From positions 1 to 43,094 of the forward strand of contig BAXO01000047.1 of NCBI GenBank assembly GCA_001310555.1: DNA of 43,094 nt, given 5' to 3'. Origin of the DNA: Bacillus sp. JCM 19058 (GTDB taxonomy: Bacteria; Bacillota; Bacilli; Bacillales_H; Bacillaceae_D). The notes below the pieces were generated by a model. The model was given only the letters and a program-made list of their open reading frames with translations, was not told the DNA's origin and ran no database searches. The position numbers and the translations under genes are program-made. Shown piece after piece: positions 1-8,571 of the stretch. Numbering within the stretch: position 1 is the stretch's first letter; every line of letters begins with the position of its first letter.

Positions 1-1206
1 TGCTCTTGATCGTAATAGCCAACGGTGACATTGCTACCGTAGCGAACAGTGCCTTTTGAACTCTTGTATTGCTCCGAAATGACTTTAAGCAAAGTCGATT
101 TGCCGGCGCCATTAGGTCCAATTAAAGCAACGCTTTCCCCGCGATCAATGTCAAGTCTCAAGTTCGTAAAAATACGTGCCGTTTCGTATGAAAATTCAAG
201 TTCGGCCACTCTTAGCACCTCATTGCCGCTTTGCCGTTCAATCTCAAAGCTGAAGTCAGCCGATTTCTCTTTCCCGGCGGTCTATCAAGCATTGTCATTT
301 TTTTTCCAGCTGCTTTCTTCGGCTTTGCGCCCGCTTTGTCGTTGACGCGCGGGCGATATTCCGCTGAACAAAGTCTTCCAGCTTTTTAACCTGCTCCTGT
401 TGTTTTTCAAATTGCTTCAGCTCAAGCTGGTACCGCTTCGCTTTTTCCGCAAGGTAGGCACTGTAATTGCCAGTATACTTCGTTGATTTTGTCCGTGAGA
501 TCTCCACGACTCCTGTGACGAGCTTATCGAGAAAATAACGGTCATGGGATACGATGACGAGAGCACCTGGATAGCCTGATAAAAATTGTTCTAGCCATGT
601 TAACGTTTCAATATCAAGATGGTTTGTCGGCTCATCAAGAATTAATATATCGGGCTTCCTCAGCAAAAGCTTCCCTAGGGCCAACCGTGTTTTTTGGCCT
701 CCGCTGAGCGAGGATATTTTCGCGCTGTAATCGAAGGAGTCGAAATTCAGTCCGGATAGCACATTGCGGATATCGGCTTCATATTGATAGCCACCTCGAT
801 CCTTAAAGGCGACCTGCCGCTCATCGTATTCCTTCAAGAGTTTCTGATAGGCGGTCTCGTTAGCAAGCAAAGCAGGATCGGACATGTCAGCTTCCATGCG
901 GCGGAGCCGTGCTTCCATCTCGATTAACGGCTGAAACACTGTCAACATTTCTTCCCAGATGGAGAGGTCTGATTCCAATCCGCCGTTTTGGGCAAGGTAA
1001 CCGAGCGTTGTCGTCTGTGGGCGAATGATTTCTCCTTCATCGTATGAGATCTGTCCTGCGATTATTTTTAACAGTGTCGATTTACCGGCACCATTGCGGC
1101 CGACGAGGGCAACTCGATCTCCAAGTTGAATTTCTAGCTTGATATTTGATAAGATTATGTCAGCACCAAATGACTTTGATACATTTACACATTGTAAGAC
1201 GATCAT
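1..1206 (-). CDS. ydiF: ABC-F family ATPase (YdiF-like), C-terminus beyond window
   Basis: This is a soluble ABC-F protein with two ATPase domains and no membrane part; relatives act on the ribosome. The first domain shows Walker A GRNGAGKST, signature LSGGQ and Walker B ILILDEPTNHLD, followed by the charged linker typical of ABC-F proteins. The second domain begins at the low-coordinate end with Walker A GPNGAGKST (around 100-125) and runs off the window. The reading frame breaks in a T8 run at 298-305. One more T on the plus strand joins both halves without loss, so I read this as a sequencing error. It is divergent from rex, as expected for the B. subtilis ydiF-rex-tat neighbourhood. The start ATG is at 1206. 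The substrate or ribosomal role of YdiF itself is not certain. Confidence 0.88.
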
Positions 1207-1429
1207 AGACTATCCTTCCTGACGTATAAAAATAAATGATGCACTTTCGTCTGAGCCTATCCCAAACAATCGGGAATAGCTATACTCAGTTCCTGCTAGT
1301 GTATCGTATTCATGGGCATTCAACAACTTATTGAACAATTATATAAACAGCCACAACGCGGGAAAAATAGTGTACAATAGGATTACGTTTCGTCTGCCTG
1401 GGCGAAGCTAGGGAGGAAGGAGGCAGATA

Positions 1430-2094
1430 ATGAAATCAGAAGAACCTAAGATTCCTCAAGCGACGGCAAAGCGCTTGCCATTGTATTATCGATTTCTTGA
1501 AAATCTGCATGCCTCTGGGAAACAGCGTGTGTCTTCAACAGAGCTTAGCGAAGCAGTGAAAGTAGATTCAGCGACGATCCGGCGTGATTTCTCCTATTTC
1601 GGTGCTCTAGGAAAAAAAAGGATACGGCTATAACGTCAATTACTTGCTGTCTTTTTTTCGTAAAACATTGGATCAGGATGAATTGACGAAGGTATTGCTT
1701 GTTGGAGTCGGTAACTTAGGGACGGCCCTACTCCATTATAATTTTTCAAAAAAACAATAATACACGAATTGTCATGGCTTTCGATGTTGACAAAGCAAAA
1801 ATTGGACAAGAGATAAGCGGTGTTCAGATTTATCATTTGAGTGATTTGCAAACAGCCATTTCGCCAGAAGTGACGGTAGCGATTTTAACCGTCCCGGCAG
1901 CCGCTGCCCAAAAGATCGCCAATCAGCTTGTAGATGCTGGAATTAAGGGTATCTTAAACTTTACGCCAGCGCGTTTGTCTGTCCCTGATTCGGTTCGCGT
2001 CCATCATATTGATTTGTCCGTTGAATTACAGGCACTCGTCTATTTTTTTAAAGCATTATCCACTATAATTTATTTTGAGGAGGTAAGACGATGA
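1430..2094 (+). CDS. rex: Redox-sensing transcriptional repressor Rex (two apparent frameshifts)
   Basis: Rex senses the NADH/NAD+ ratio and represses fermentation and respiration genes when NADH is low. The N-terminal winged helix contains [20 protein letters not shown]. The C-terminal Rossmann domain has the NAD-binding motif [10 protein letters not shown] (around 1700-1730), followed by FDVDKAKIG and the conserved ending [11 protein letters not shown]. The ATG at 1430 follows a GGAGG ribosome-binding site. Two breaks occur: an A8 run (1612-1619) that should be A7, and an A7 run near 1748-1754 that should be A6. Correcting both gives a normal-length protein of about 220 residues. The stop overlaps the tatAY start by 4 bp, which suggests translational coupling. 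Likely targets in this window are the palindromes at 3226-3350. Confidence 0.93.
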
Positions 2095-2281
2095 ACTTAG
2101 GACCAGGAAGCATTATTTTAATCGCGTTGGTCGCGCTTTTGATATTCGGACCAAAGAAATTGCCTGAGCTTGGTAAAGCTGCCGGGAATAGCTGCGCGAA
2201 TTCAAGTCAGCGACTAAAGGATTGGCAGACGATGAAGACGATAATAAGAAAAAAAGCGAATCAGGACAACGTGTAATTTAG
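2091..2281 (+). CDS. tatAY: Twin-arginine translocase subunit TatA (TatAY), one frameshift
   Basis: This is the small pore-forming subunit of the minimal TatA-TatC system, which exports folded proteins. It has one N-terminal membrane helix ([13 protein letters not shown]), the invariant [14 protein letters not shown] hinge and an amphipathic helix. The frame breaks near 2192, where one base is missing. After correction the tail reads [17 protein letters not shown] and ends at the TAG at 2279-2281, which is typical of TatAY. It overlaps the end of rex by 4 bp and is followed after 15 bp by tatCY. The position after rex matches B. subtilis. Confidence 0.92.
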
Positions 2282-2296
2282 GAAGGATTCTTGACG

Positions 2297-3053
2297 ATGA
2301 AATCGCTCGATATGTCCATGTTCGATCATGTTGTTGAATTAAGACGCAGGCTCATTATCGTCTTCGTCTTTTTCACCATCGCGCTCATCGGCGGTCTGTT
2401 TTTAGCCCCACCCGTGATTGCTTATTTGCAAAGCACGCCGACGGCAGCAGAACTGCCGATGAACGCGTTTAAAATGACGGATCCTCTCAAAATATTTATG
2501 ACCTTTGCGTTCACGATAGCCCTCATTATTATTTTCCCGGTGATTCTTTATCAGCTCTGGCTTTTGTCAGTCCGGGACTGCATCTAAATGAGCGAAGGGC
2601 GACGCTCGCTTATATTCCGGTCGCCTTCCTGCTATTTTTGGCGGGGCTTTCATTCGCCTATTTTATCCTATTTCCGTTTATTATTAGTTTTATGGGTGAT
2701 TTGGCGCAACGATTAAATATTACCGAGCAGTACGGGATAAACGAATACTTTTCTTTTCTGTTCCAAATAACGTTGCCTTCGGCCTTTTGTTTCAGCTTCC
2801 AGTCGTCGTCATGTTTTTGACTCGACTAGGATTAGTCACGCCCGCCTTTTTGGCGAAAATTAGGAAGTATTCGTATTTTGTGCTTCTCGTTATCGCAGGG
2901 TTGATAACCCCACCTGAGTTGATATCGCACTTAATGGTCACTGTACCTTTATTGCTTCTCTATGAGTTCAGCATTGGTGTATCTAGGTTCACGTATCGAA
3001 AAGTACAAAAAGCGGAGGAAGAAAGGGATAAAGCGAGCAGGAATGATGAATGA
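2297..3053 (+). CDS. tatCY: Twin-arginine translocase subunit TatC (TatCY), two frameshifts
   Basis: TatC is the six-helix membrane receptor for twin-arginine signal peptides and the partner of TatAY. The N-terminus FDHVVELRRRL is the conserved substrate-binding cytoplasmic segment, and ITLPFGLLFQLPVV and GLITPPE are TatC signatures. The ATG at 2297 lies about 10 bases after GGAAGG; an upstream TTG at 2291 is less likely. Two breaks are visible. A G is missing near 2563 (LYQLW then AFVSPGLHLNERRATL), and a T is missing near 2786 (ITLP then FGLLFQLP). Both are homopolymer losses. The corrected length of about 250 residues is normal. The gene ends the rex-tat operon and is followed directly by a strong terminator. 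Confidence 0.92.
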
Positions 3054-3060
3054 AATTATA

Positions 3061-3095
3061 CAGGTGCAGGACTTTTGAGTCCGGCACCTGTTTTT
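3061..3095 (+). terminator. Rho-independent terminator of the rex-tatAY-tatCY operon
   Basis: CAGGTGC (3061-3067) plus GGACT pairs with AGTCC plus GCACCTG (ending at 3090) around a short loop, and five T follow. The stem is nearly perfect and starts 8 bp after the tatCY stop. Confidence 0.9.
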
Positions 3096-3225
3096 CATAT
3101 CGGGGACCAGAGCAGTCGTTCGGTGAGTGAAGTCGCTGGACAGGTGGAGAAAGAACATATTTATGTGGATAAACTACAAAAAGCGGATCCGTGCATTTTA
3201 TGACTAAAGCGATATGCAACTTTCT

Positions 3226-3350
3226 TTGTGAAATATTGAACAATATATGAACAGAATAAAAAATACCTAGTCAAAAAGTAGCGATCGTATTATAATGAAA
3301 GTAGAAAATATGTGAAATATTTCACAAATTATAGAGAGTGAATATTTCAC
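3226..3350. promoter_or_regulatory. Cluster of Rex/Fnr-like palindromes upstream of doxX
   Basis: Three related sites are seen. The first is the perfect 16-bp palindrome TGTGAAATATTTCACA at 3311-3326. The second is a near-copy, GTGAATATTTCAC, at 3338-3350. The third is TTGTGAAATATTGAACAA at 3226-3243, with a good left half only. The Gram-positive Rex consensus is TTGTGAA-N4-TTCACAA, and the CRP/Fnr consensus is TGTGA-N6-TCACA. The perfect site fits both. Two sites lie downstream of the predicted -10 box, which fits repression by Rex better than activation by Fnr. The rex gene is encoded about 1.9 kb upstream. Confidence 0.7.
3268..3296 (+). promoter_or_regulatory. Probable sigma-A promoter of doxX
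   Basis: The -10 box TATAAT lies at 3291-3296, with a weak -35 box TAGTCA at 3268-3273 and a 17-base spacer. Transcription would start near 3303, so the palindrome at 3311-3326 covers the first transcribed bases. That position suits a repressor. Confidence 0.6.
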
Positions 3351-3377
3351 ATAAGAGGATAGGAGGAGGATGAGGAG

Positions 3378-3905
3378 ATGTTTGGAAAATTTTTAAGAGA
3401 GAGTAAAATAGTAGCGGCAATTATGGTGTTTTTGCGAATGTATCTTGGCTGGATTTGGTTAACCTCTGGGTGGGGGAAGGTAATTGGTGGCTTTTCAGCT
3501 GGAGGGTTTTTACAAGGTGCCGTGGCGAACCCGGTAATGAAAGGTGATGAAGTCGTTTATCCGCTGTACACTGCTTTTCTACAACATGTAGCTATCCCTT
3601 ATGAAGGCGCGTTTAGTCATTTGGTCGCTTGGGGGGAGATACTAGTCGGCTTAGGTTTACTACTAGGAGTTTTCACTTCTGTAGCCGCCTTTTTCGGTAT
3701 CGTGATGAATTTATCATTCTTATTTGCGGGAACTATATCTACTAATCCGTGGATGATTATGATTTCAATGTTTATTATTGCAGCCGGCGTTAATGCAGGA
3801 CGGTACGGAGGAGACCGCTGGGTCCTTCCTTACCTGAAGGGGCTCGTAAAGAAAGACCCTCAGTCAGAATCGTTCGAGAACCGTGAAATAAAAGAAGTAT
3901 GCTAA
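3378..3905 (+). CDS. DoxX family membrane protein
   Basis: This is an intact 175-residue membrane protein with four predicted helices. It has the DoxX pattern: RMYLGWIWLTSGWGKV in the first helix, a polar loop containing NPVMKGDEVVYPLY, then SHLVAWGEILVGLGLLLG and NPWMIM in later helices. DoxX proteins are linked to quinone-dependent redox chemistry in several bacteria, but the activity of this subgroup is unknown. The ATG at 3378 follows a purine-rich AGGAGGAGGATGAGGAG. The gene is monocistronic, with its own promoter, Rex/Fnr-like operators and terminator. It interrupts the tatCY-ydiK order. Control by cellular NADH is my inference from the operators. Confidence 0.85.
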   Translation: MFGKFLRESKIVAAIMVFLRMYLGWIWLTSGWGKVIGGFSAGGFLQGAVANPVMKGDEVVYPLYTAFLQHVAIPYEGAFSHLVAWGEILVGLGLLLGVFTSVAAFFGIVMNLSFLFAGTISTNPWMIMISMFIIAAGVNAGRYGGDRWVLPYLKGLVKKDPQSESFENREIKEVC

Positions 3906-3913
3906 AGGCAGGG

Positions 3914-3945
3914 AAATCGGTCGTTCATTAGGACGACCGATTTGT
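3914..3945 (+). terminator. Terminator after doxX
   Basis: AAATCGGTCGT (3914-3924) pairs with ACGACCGATTT (3933-3943) across an 8-base loop. A short T-rich tail follows. Confidence 0.8.
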
Positions 3946-4110
3946 TAGTTAAGTTCCCGTAAGGATGGCTAGAAATGAATACTAGTGAGAACTGTGAATT
4001 TCAGCGCTGATTTGTTTCACTTTTCGATGAGTGGAGTCATAAATATGTACCATCGATGTTTTCGGAGGATTTATACTGTTCGTGTTGAAGTAAATAATTT
4101 ACGAACGAAT

Positions 4111-4132
4111 CACACATTTGTCACACATTTGT
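4111..4132 (+). repeat. Tandem 11-bp repeat upstream of the lipoprotein gene
   Basis: Two perfect adjacent copies of CACACATTTGT lie at 4111-4121 and 4122-4132, in the AT-rich leader about 120 bp before the lipoprotein start. They could be direct-repeat regulator sites. Nothing else is seen in the 3950-4250 gap except AT-rich DNA and a weak hairpin near 4180-4200. Confidence 0.5.
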
Positions 4133-4253
4133 CAACAATTTTAAAATATATTTGATTTTTTTTGAATAAATTAGTTTTACTGCCCCTTTTTAAGGGAATA
4201 GAATAGTCAAAGTTGCTGTGCCTTTTGAAATTATCAAAATGGGGGATATTGGG

Positions 4254-4815
4254 ATGAAAAACCTGCTAATGGCCGTTTGTATCACATGCGTGTGCTTTCT
4301 GATTGCTTGCGATGCGCAAGATAATGCAAATGCAAGCCCTGTCCCTAGTCCATTAGTTTTTAGTGAAGAAAGTCGTTTTGATCCTCAATTGTTTACAGAG
4401 CCTCTAAGCCCTGAACAGCCTGTCATCGATTATATTGAACGTGTTGCTGCGAAGCAAAATGACAGCCATATTGAAAGTAATTGGTATGAACTGATTCAAG
4501 GTAAGTCCTTGTTGACAAAGGAAAGTAAAGAAAACTCCAACGTCCAGGATCCGGGTGATTTTGGGATCCTGTCCTATGAGGAATATGAGCTTAAACAGCG
4601 GTTGAATTCGCAAGAAAAGTTAATGCAATGGCTCGATAACAGTCCAAAGCAATTTATATCTGAACAGAATGTAAAAGACTTGATTAGTTTAACTTCTGAC
4701 CAATCACGTACTAATACAGAAAAAAAATTTTGGAAAAGCTTCCATCGAACAAACAGGATTCTCCTTTATAATTCATAAGGTAGGCCTAACCATAAGCGAT
4801 ACGGTATTCAAATAG
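4254..4815 (+). CDS. Putative lipoprotein of unknown function (probable C-terminal frameshift)
   Basis: The ATG at 4254 gives a lipoprotein signal peptide: MKNLL, a hydrophobic core, then the lipobox LIAC. A proline- and serine-rich linker and an acidic domain follow, including PVIDYIERVAAKQND and LSYEEYELKQRLNSQEKLM. An upstream in-frame ATG at 4218 would place the signal internally, so I reject it. As read, the protein ends at 4778. Removing one A from the A8 run at 4720-4727 opens a frame to 4815 ending GKASIEQTGFSFIIHKVGLT, which looks more like a folded C-terminus. I do not recognise the family. It precedes sdpR-sdpI but has its own inverted-repeat end, so cotranscription is doubtful. 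Confidence 0.6.
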
Positions 4816-4863
4816 GTGAAAAAGGCGTGCTGCTTTAAAGTATTCACTCTTTTTTCACCTATT
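4811..4863 (+). terminator. Inverted repeat, probable terminator
   Basis: AATAGGTGAAAAA (4811-4823) pairs with TTTTTTCACCTATT (4850-4863) around a 26-base loop. It lies between the lipoprotein and sdpR and ends at the sdpR -35 box. Confidence 0.5.
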
Positions 4864-4909
4864 GACAATAACGATTCAATTGTTTAGTATTTAGTTAATT
4901 AACTAAATA
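4862..4909 (+). promoter_or_regulatory. sdpRI promoter with 22-bp perfect palindromic operator
   Basis: A consensus -35 TTGACA (4862-4867), a 17-base spacer and -10 TAGTAT (4885-4890) form a strong promoter. A perfect 22-bp palindrome spans 4888-4909, with core TTAGTTAATTAACTAA. It overlaps the -10 box and the start site. ArsR-family repressors bind such sequences, so autorepression by SdpR is the natural reading. Confidence 0.8.
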
Positions 4910-4928
4910 TCGTATTGGAGGCCGAGAA

Positions 4929-5186
4929 TTGAGTTTAAATGATACATTTAAAGCTTTATCTGACCCAAGTCGCCGCGAAATCTTGAGCCTGCTGCGAAAG
5001 CATTCAATGACTGCAGGAGAAATCGCCGAACGATTTCAAATGACGAAGCCTAGTATTTCCAATCACCTAAAAATATTATATCAAGCTGACTTAGTGTATC
5101 GAGAGAAGAAAGGGCAGCATGTCATTTACAGTCTGAATACGACTGTTTTCCAGGATGTGATGGCCTGGCTGTCAGGATTGAAATGA
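4929..5186 (+). CDS. sdpR: ArsR-family autorepressor, SdpR-like
   Basis: This is an intact 85-residue winged-helix protein. ALSDPSRREILSLL, MTAGEIAERF, the recognition helix TKPSISNHLKIL and the wing KKGQHVIYSLNTTVFQDV closely match the B. subtilis SdpR pattern. It has no metal-binding cysteine motif, so it is not a metal sensor. The start is TTG at 4929, supported by GGAGG at 4917-4921. sdpI follows after 13 bp. In B. subtilis SdpR represses sdpRI until SdpI, bound to the SdpC toxin, sequesters it at the membrane. The same logic is likely here, but no sdpABC toxin genes are in the window. Confidence 0.83.
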   Translation: MSLNDTFKALSDPSRREILSLLRKHSMTAGEIAERFQMTKPSISNHLKILYQADLVYREKKGQHVIYSLNTTVFQDVMAWLSGLK

Positions 5187-5199
5187 AGGAGGATAAACA

Positions 5200-5818
5200 T
5201 TGAGAACAAACATATTGGCCTTGTTGTGCATTTTGGTAAGTGGAGTATTAAGTATGGTGGCTTATCCGTTACTTCCGGCTGAAATCGTTATAGGCTGGAA
5301 TTCATTAGGTGAAGTGATACAAAGTGCTTCAAGTCTCACTGTTTTACTATTATTTCCAGCTTTATTGATTATACTTACTATCCTTTTTTTTAACTGTACG
5401 TCGAATACAAGCAAAACGAACGAGGGCTGTTTTCACAATCATTCAGACGAATCTCTTTTTCTTTGTACTTGCGATACAGCTCGTTCTCATTGCTTTCGGA
5501 TTAAAGTGGATCGATGAAGTGTTTGCCCTCGTCTCATGTTTAGTCGGCTTGCTTTACTTAGCAATCGGTAACGTTTTGCCGAAGCTCGGCCAACATAATA
5601 CGCTCTTTGCAAAGGTGGAAACAGAAGAAAGCATGGAACAAGAACGGAAGCTGACTAGGAAAATGGGCTATGCCTTTGTCATAGGTGGCCTTCTACTCTT
5701 GCTCAATTCCATTTTTCCAGAGGCATGGCGTGCTTTTTCCTTTACGAGCATTTTAGTAGGGCTTGCTTTGGCGAAGGCTTGGCTATCGTTACGTCATATG
5801 CTTCGGCATGCTAGTTAA
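5200..5818 (+). CDS. sdpI: SdpI-like toxin immunity / signal-transducing membrane protein (frameshift)
   Basis: This is a six-helix membrane protein of about 206 residues after correction, close to the 207 of B. subtilis SdpI. The N-terminal part (LPAEIVIGWNSLGEV) has the DUF1648 pattern. The C-terminal part (YLAIGNVLPKLGQHN, then RKMGYAFVIGGLLLLLNSIF) has the SdpI pattern. The frame breaks in a T8 run near 5384-5391; restoring it gives LTVRRIQAKRTRAVFTI and continuous helices. The start TTG at 5200 follows GGAGG. In the B. subtilis system SdpI protects against the SDP peptide and carries the signal to SdpR. Here it would give immunity without toxin production, as far as the window shows. Confidence 0.82.
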
Positions 5819-5840
5819 TATTCGATGGAGGTTACAGTAA

Positions 5841-6977
5841 ATGAAGAAAATTGTCATTGCTCCGGATTCATTTAAAGAAAGCTTTAGCGCCCTTCAGGCA
5901 GCCGAAGCAATAGAAAGGGGATTTCGAGCTGTTTTTCCCGAGACGAAATACGAAAAAATCCCGATGGCTGATGGTGGCGAAGGAACTGTCCAATCGGTCA
6001 CTGCTGCTTTAAATGGCAGCCTTCAGACCGTTAAAGTACTTGACCCTCTTGGTCGCGAAATTGAAGCTGTGTATGGATTGTCTGGCAATCGAAAGGTAGC
6101 GATTATCGAAATGGCCGCTGCTTCTGGCTTACATCTTGTTGCCCCGCACGAGCGCAATCCATTGCAGACAACATCCTTTGGGACTGGACAGCTAATCGCT
6201 GCTGCTCTTGAGCAAGGTGTGGAGAAAATTGTGCTAGGCCTTGGTGGTAGCGCCACAAATGACGGTGGTGCCGGGATGGCACAAGCACTTGGTGCAAGGC
6301 TTGTCAATAACAAAGGTGAGGCAATTGCCTTCGGTGGCGGAGCCCTTTCTCAATTGGCATCGATTCATGTGGACGAAATGCACCCACGGCTGAAGGAAGT
6401 CGAGATCAAGGTGGCGTGCGATGTCGATAATCCTTTGCTCGGTGAGACAGGAGCATCATCGGTTTATGGACCACAAAAAGGAGCTTCAGCTGAGATGATT
6501 GAAGAGCTGGATCGATGTCTGGCTCACTATGGAAAGTACATTTGGGAGCAGCTTGGCATTGAAGTACGCTCGGTTGCCGGTGCTGGAGCCGCAGGTGGAT
6601 TAGGAGCAGGGATATTGGCATTTTTAAATGGGAAACTGGATTCAGGAGTGCAGTTAGTCTTGGAAGCTGTCGACTTTGCGACGCGAATTAAAGGAGCGGA
6701 GCTGGTGATTACCGGAGAGGGCAGGCTTGATCAGCAAACCATTTTCGGCAAAACGCCAATCGGTGTTGCAAAAGCAGCGAAAAAAAGAAAATAGCTTGGT
6801 CATTGCGATTGCAGGTGGCTTTCTCCGGGCTATGAAATTATTCATCAGCACGGGATCGATGCCGCTTTCTCTTTAGTTCCGGGGGCTATTCCGCTTGCGG
6901 AAGCAATGGAGAACGGGTTGGATTATCTTGAAAATACCGCTAGAAATATTGCCGTATTGTTAAAGAAAAATCACTAG
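5841..6977 (+). CDS. Glycerate 2-kinase (GlxK/GarK family), two frameshifts near the C-terminus
   Basis: This enzyme phosphorylates D-glycerate to 2-phosphoglycerate, feeding lower glycolysis. The family signatures are present: KIVIAPDSFKESFSA at the N-terminus, MADGGEGTV, LGLGGSATNDGGAGMAQALG and GEGRLDQQTIFGKTPIGVAK. The readable frame stops at 6794 after an A7 run that should be A6. The rest (NSLVIAIAGG, then SPGYEIIHQHGIDAAFS, ending LLKKNH at 6977) is present, with a second lost T near 6822. The corrected length of about 378 residues is normal. The ATG at 5841 follows TGGAGG, 22 bp after sdpI, so the two may be cotranscribed. A strong bidirectional terminator follows. Confidence 0.9.
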
Positions 6978-7056
6978 CTTCGCTAATAACAGAATCTCGT
7001 TTTGAATTATTATAGGAAGAGGTACTTGAGGTAGGGAAAACTATTACGCTTACGGA

Positions 7057-7094
7057 TCCGGGGGAGCTTGAATTAAGCTTCAAGCTCCCCCGGA
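7057..7094. terminator. Bidirectional terminator between glycerate kinase and ydiK
   Basis: TCCGGGGGAGCTTGAA (7057-7072) and TTCAAGCTCCCCCGGA (7079-7094) form a 16-bp perfect stem with a 6-base loop between two convergent genes. Confidence 0.88.
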
Positions 7095-7111
7095 TAATTC
7101 TATTTAATTAG

Positions 7112-7328
7112 TCATCTTTTTTTTCTTTGTTCATCCTGCATTTTCTTAATGATTTTTCGTAAAGAGAGGATGCGAAAAACCATCAAGAAATCCATAGCGG
7201 CAAAGGCGATTATTAAATAAGTCCAAAAATTCCATCCAGACGTGTTCACATTCAAAATCGCCAAATAAACAAGTAATACGCCAAATAAAAAAATAAAATA
7301 GCGCCATCGTAATGGGTGCAACCCTCAT
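7112..7328 (-). CDS. ydiK: Small two-helix membrane protein YdiK-like (frameshift near start)
   Basis: This is a small membrane protein of about 71 residues, with helices around FGVLLVYLAIL and FWTYLIIAFAAMDFLM and a basic tail. The start ATG at 7328 gives MRVAPITMALFYF. One T too many in the T7 run (near 7287-7293, minus strand) then shifts the frame, and removing it joins FLFGVLLVYLA. The start overlaps the ydiL stop as ATGA (7325-7328), so translation is coupled. The position downstream of ydiL matches B. subtilis. Function unknown. Confidence 0.75.
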
Positions 7329-8041
7329 AAAATTCCTCCAAAGATAATTGATGCTGTTTGTTCAAGATTCTCGATCATTTCTTCTAGCTGGTCGGCAAAA
7401 ACAACCTGTACGACAGCGACAAATAAATTAATCGATACGTGTGCAATAATCGGCACGATAATACGTTTCGTTTTAACATAAAGAAAAGCAAAAGCAAATC
7501 CCATCGCTGTATAAATGAGCAAATGAATAAAATCCATATGCACAACAGCAAAGATGAGTGAGCTAACAAGTGCCGCGATCCCAAAATTAAAGCGTTTATA
7601 GAGTGCCCCAAAAAGAACCTTCCGAAACACGATTTCTTCAAGAATCGGTCCAATAATCGATACAATTAAAATAAAAGCAGGAAAAGCTTTGGCAATTTCA
7701 ACAATATCCTGCGTATTTTGTGATCCGGGTTCAATACCTAAAACAACGGATTCAATGAGAGCGGCTGCGTATTGCGCCCCAAAAACGAGCGCAATCCCGA
7801 TCAAGGACCAGCGGATCGCCTCTCCCCGAGTCGAGCGTCCCCGTACTAAGTGTCGTTCACGGATATCCGGGATGAGAAGGATTAATATAATGACCAGGCC
7901 TATTGTGAAGCTGAAAATACTCCAAATCCCGAAAGCTTGTGTACGAGAAACACCGAGACTAAGAAGAAGGGGCACACCGAGTAGTACAGAAAACTGGACT
8001 AGGATATAAGTAATTACAATCCACCAATAGCGAATATTCAA
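7325..8041 (-). CDS. ydiL: CPBP family intramembrane metalloprotease YdiL
   Basis: This is an intact 238-residue multi-spanning protein. It carries the three motifs of the CPBP (CAAX protease and bacteriocin-processing, Abi) family: EEIVFR near residue 147, FAVVH near 180 and HVSIN near 217. These Glu and His residues make up the active site within the membrane. The start is TTG at 8041, supported by AAAGGAGA about 8 bases upstream; no ATG fits. Relatives process prenylated or signal proteins or give bacteriocin self-immunity. The substrate here is unknown. It forms a coupled pair with ydiK. Confidence 0.87.
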   Translation of the reverse strand: MNIRYWWIVITYILVQFSVLLGVPLLLSLGVSRTQAFGIWSIFSFTIGLVIILILLIPDIRERHLVRGRSTRGEAIRWSLIGIALVFGAQYAAALIESVVLGIEPGSQNTQDIVEIAKAFPAFILIVSIIGPILEEIVFRKVLFGALYKRFNFGIAALVSSLIFAVVHMDFIHLLIYTAMGFAFAFLYVKTKRIIVPIIAHVSINLFVAVVQVVFADQLEEMIENLEQTASIIFGGIL

Positions 8042-8571
8042 TAGATTATCTCCTTTATTAAGGGTTCATTAAGTCTGGCTATGGCATGAAGCTTGGAGAA
8101 GGACGCTCTAGCTTCATGCCATTATTCCGTTCGTACAAATATAGGAGAGTGCGTCAAGGCACCCCTCCTTGAGCAGTGCCGAAGGCCGGATATATAGCTC
8201 CGCTGCTTCCTTCAGCTTGTTTTCCAACTGTGACCGGCAACAATTCCTTTCAATCGTATAGAAACCGGGAAGTAGCCATTTTGACTAATGCTTCAATATA
8301 ATATTGCTGAGTTGGAAAACGGGTTCATTTATCGGCTCTTTTTAACCTGACCTGTGATATTGTTATCGATATTATTTTACCACAGCTGACCTAAAATTAC
8401 AGGCAAGAACCCCCCCTTTGTTGCCGGAGCTAGAAAATAAAGAATTGGCGGGGAGGAATCTTTCGTTTTGTATGGAATAATATGATCGACGACAATAAGA
8501 AGGTCAAAGCGAGTGGACCTTTAACTAGAAACGTTTATATTTGCCCATTCATGGTTGGAGGCGGAACAAAA
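8042..8571. other. Intergenic region with hairpin and an unstarted open frame
   Basis: This is the gap between ydiL (minus) and the GNAT gene (plus). It holds a 13-bp inverted repeat, ATGGCATGAAGCT (8081-8093) and AGCTTCATGCCAT (8110-8122). It also holds a minus-strand open stretch from about 8285 to 8114 containing LENKLKEAAELYIRPSALL, which has no start codon. The stretch could be a gene relic. I do not recognise it, and no RNA family signature is evident. Confidence 0.35.

Noticed and set aside
3311..3326. Pure Fnr activation site
   Set aside because: The sequence fits Fnr, but the position downstream of the -10 box does not suit an activator. It is kept as Rex/Fnr-like with Rex favoured.
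8114..8290. Structured RNA or riboswitch upstream of ydiL
   Set aside because: No known riboswitch or T-box core is seen. The stretch reads as an open frame without start and may be a gene relic.
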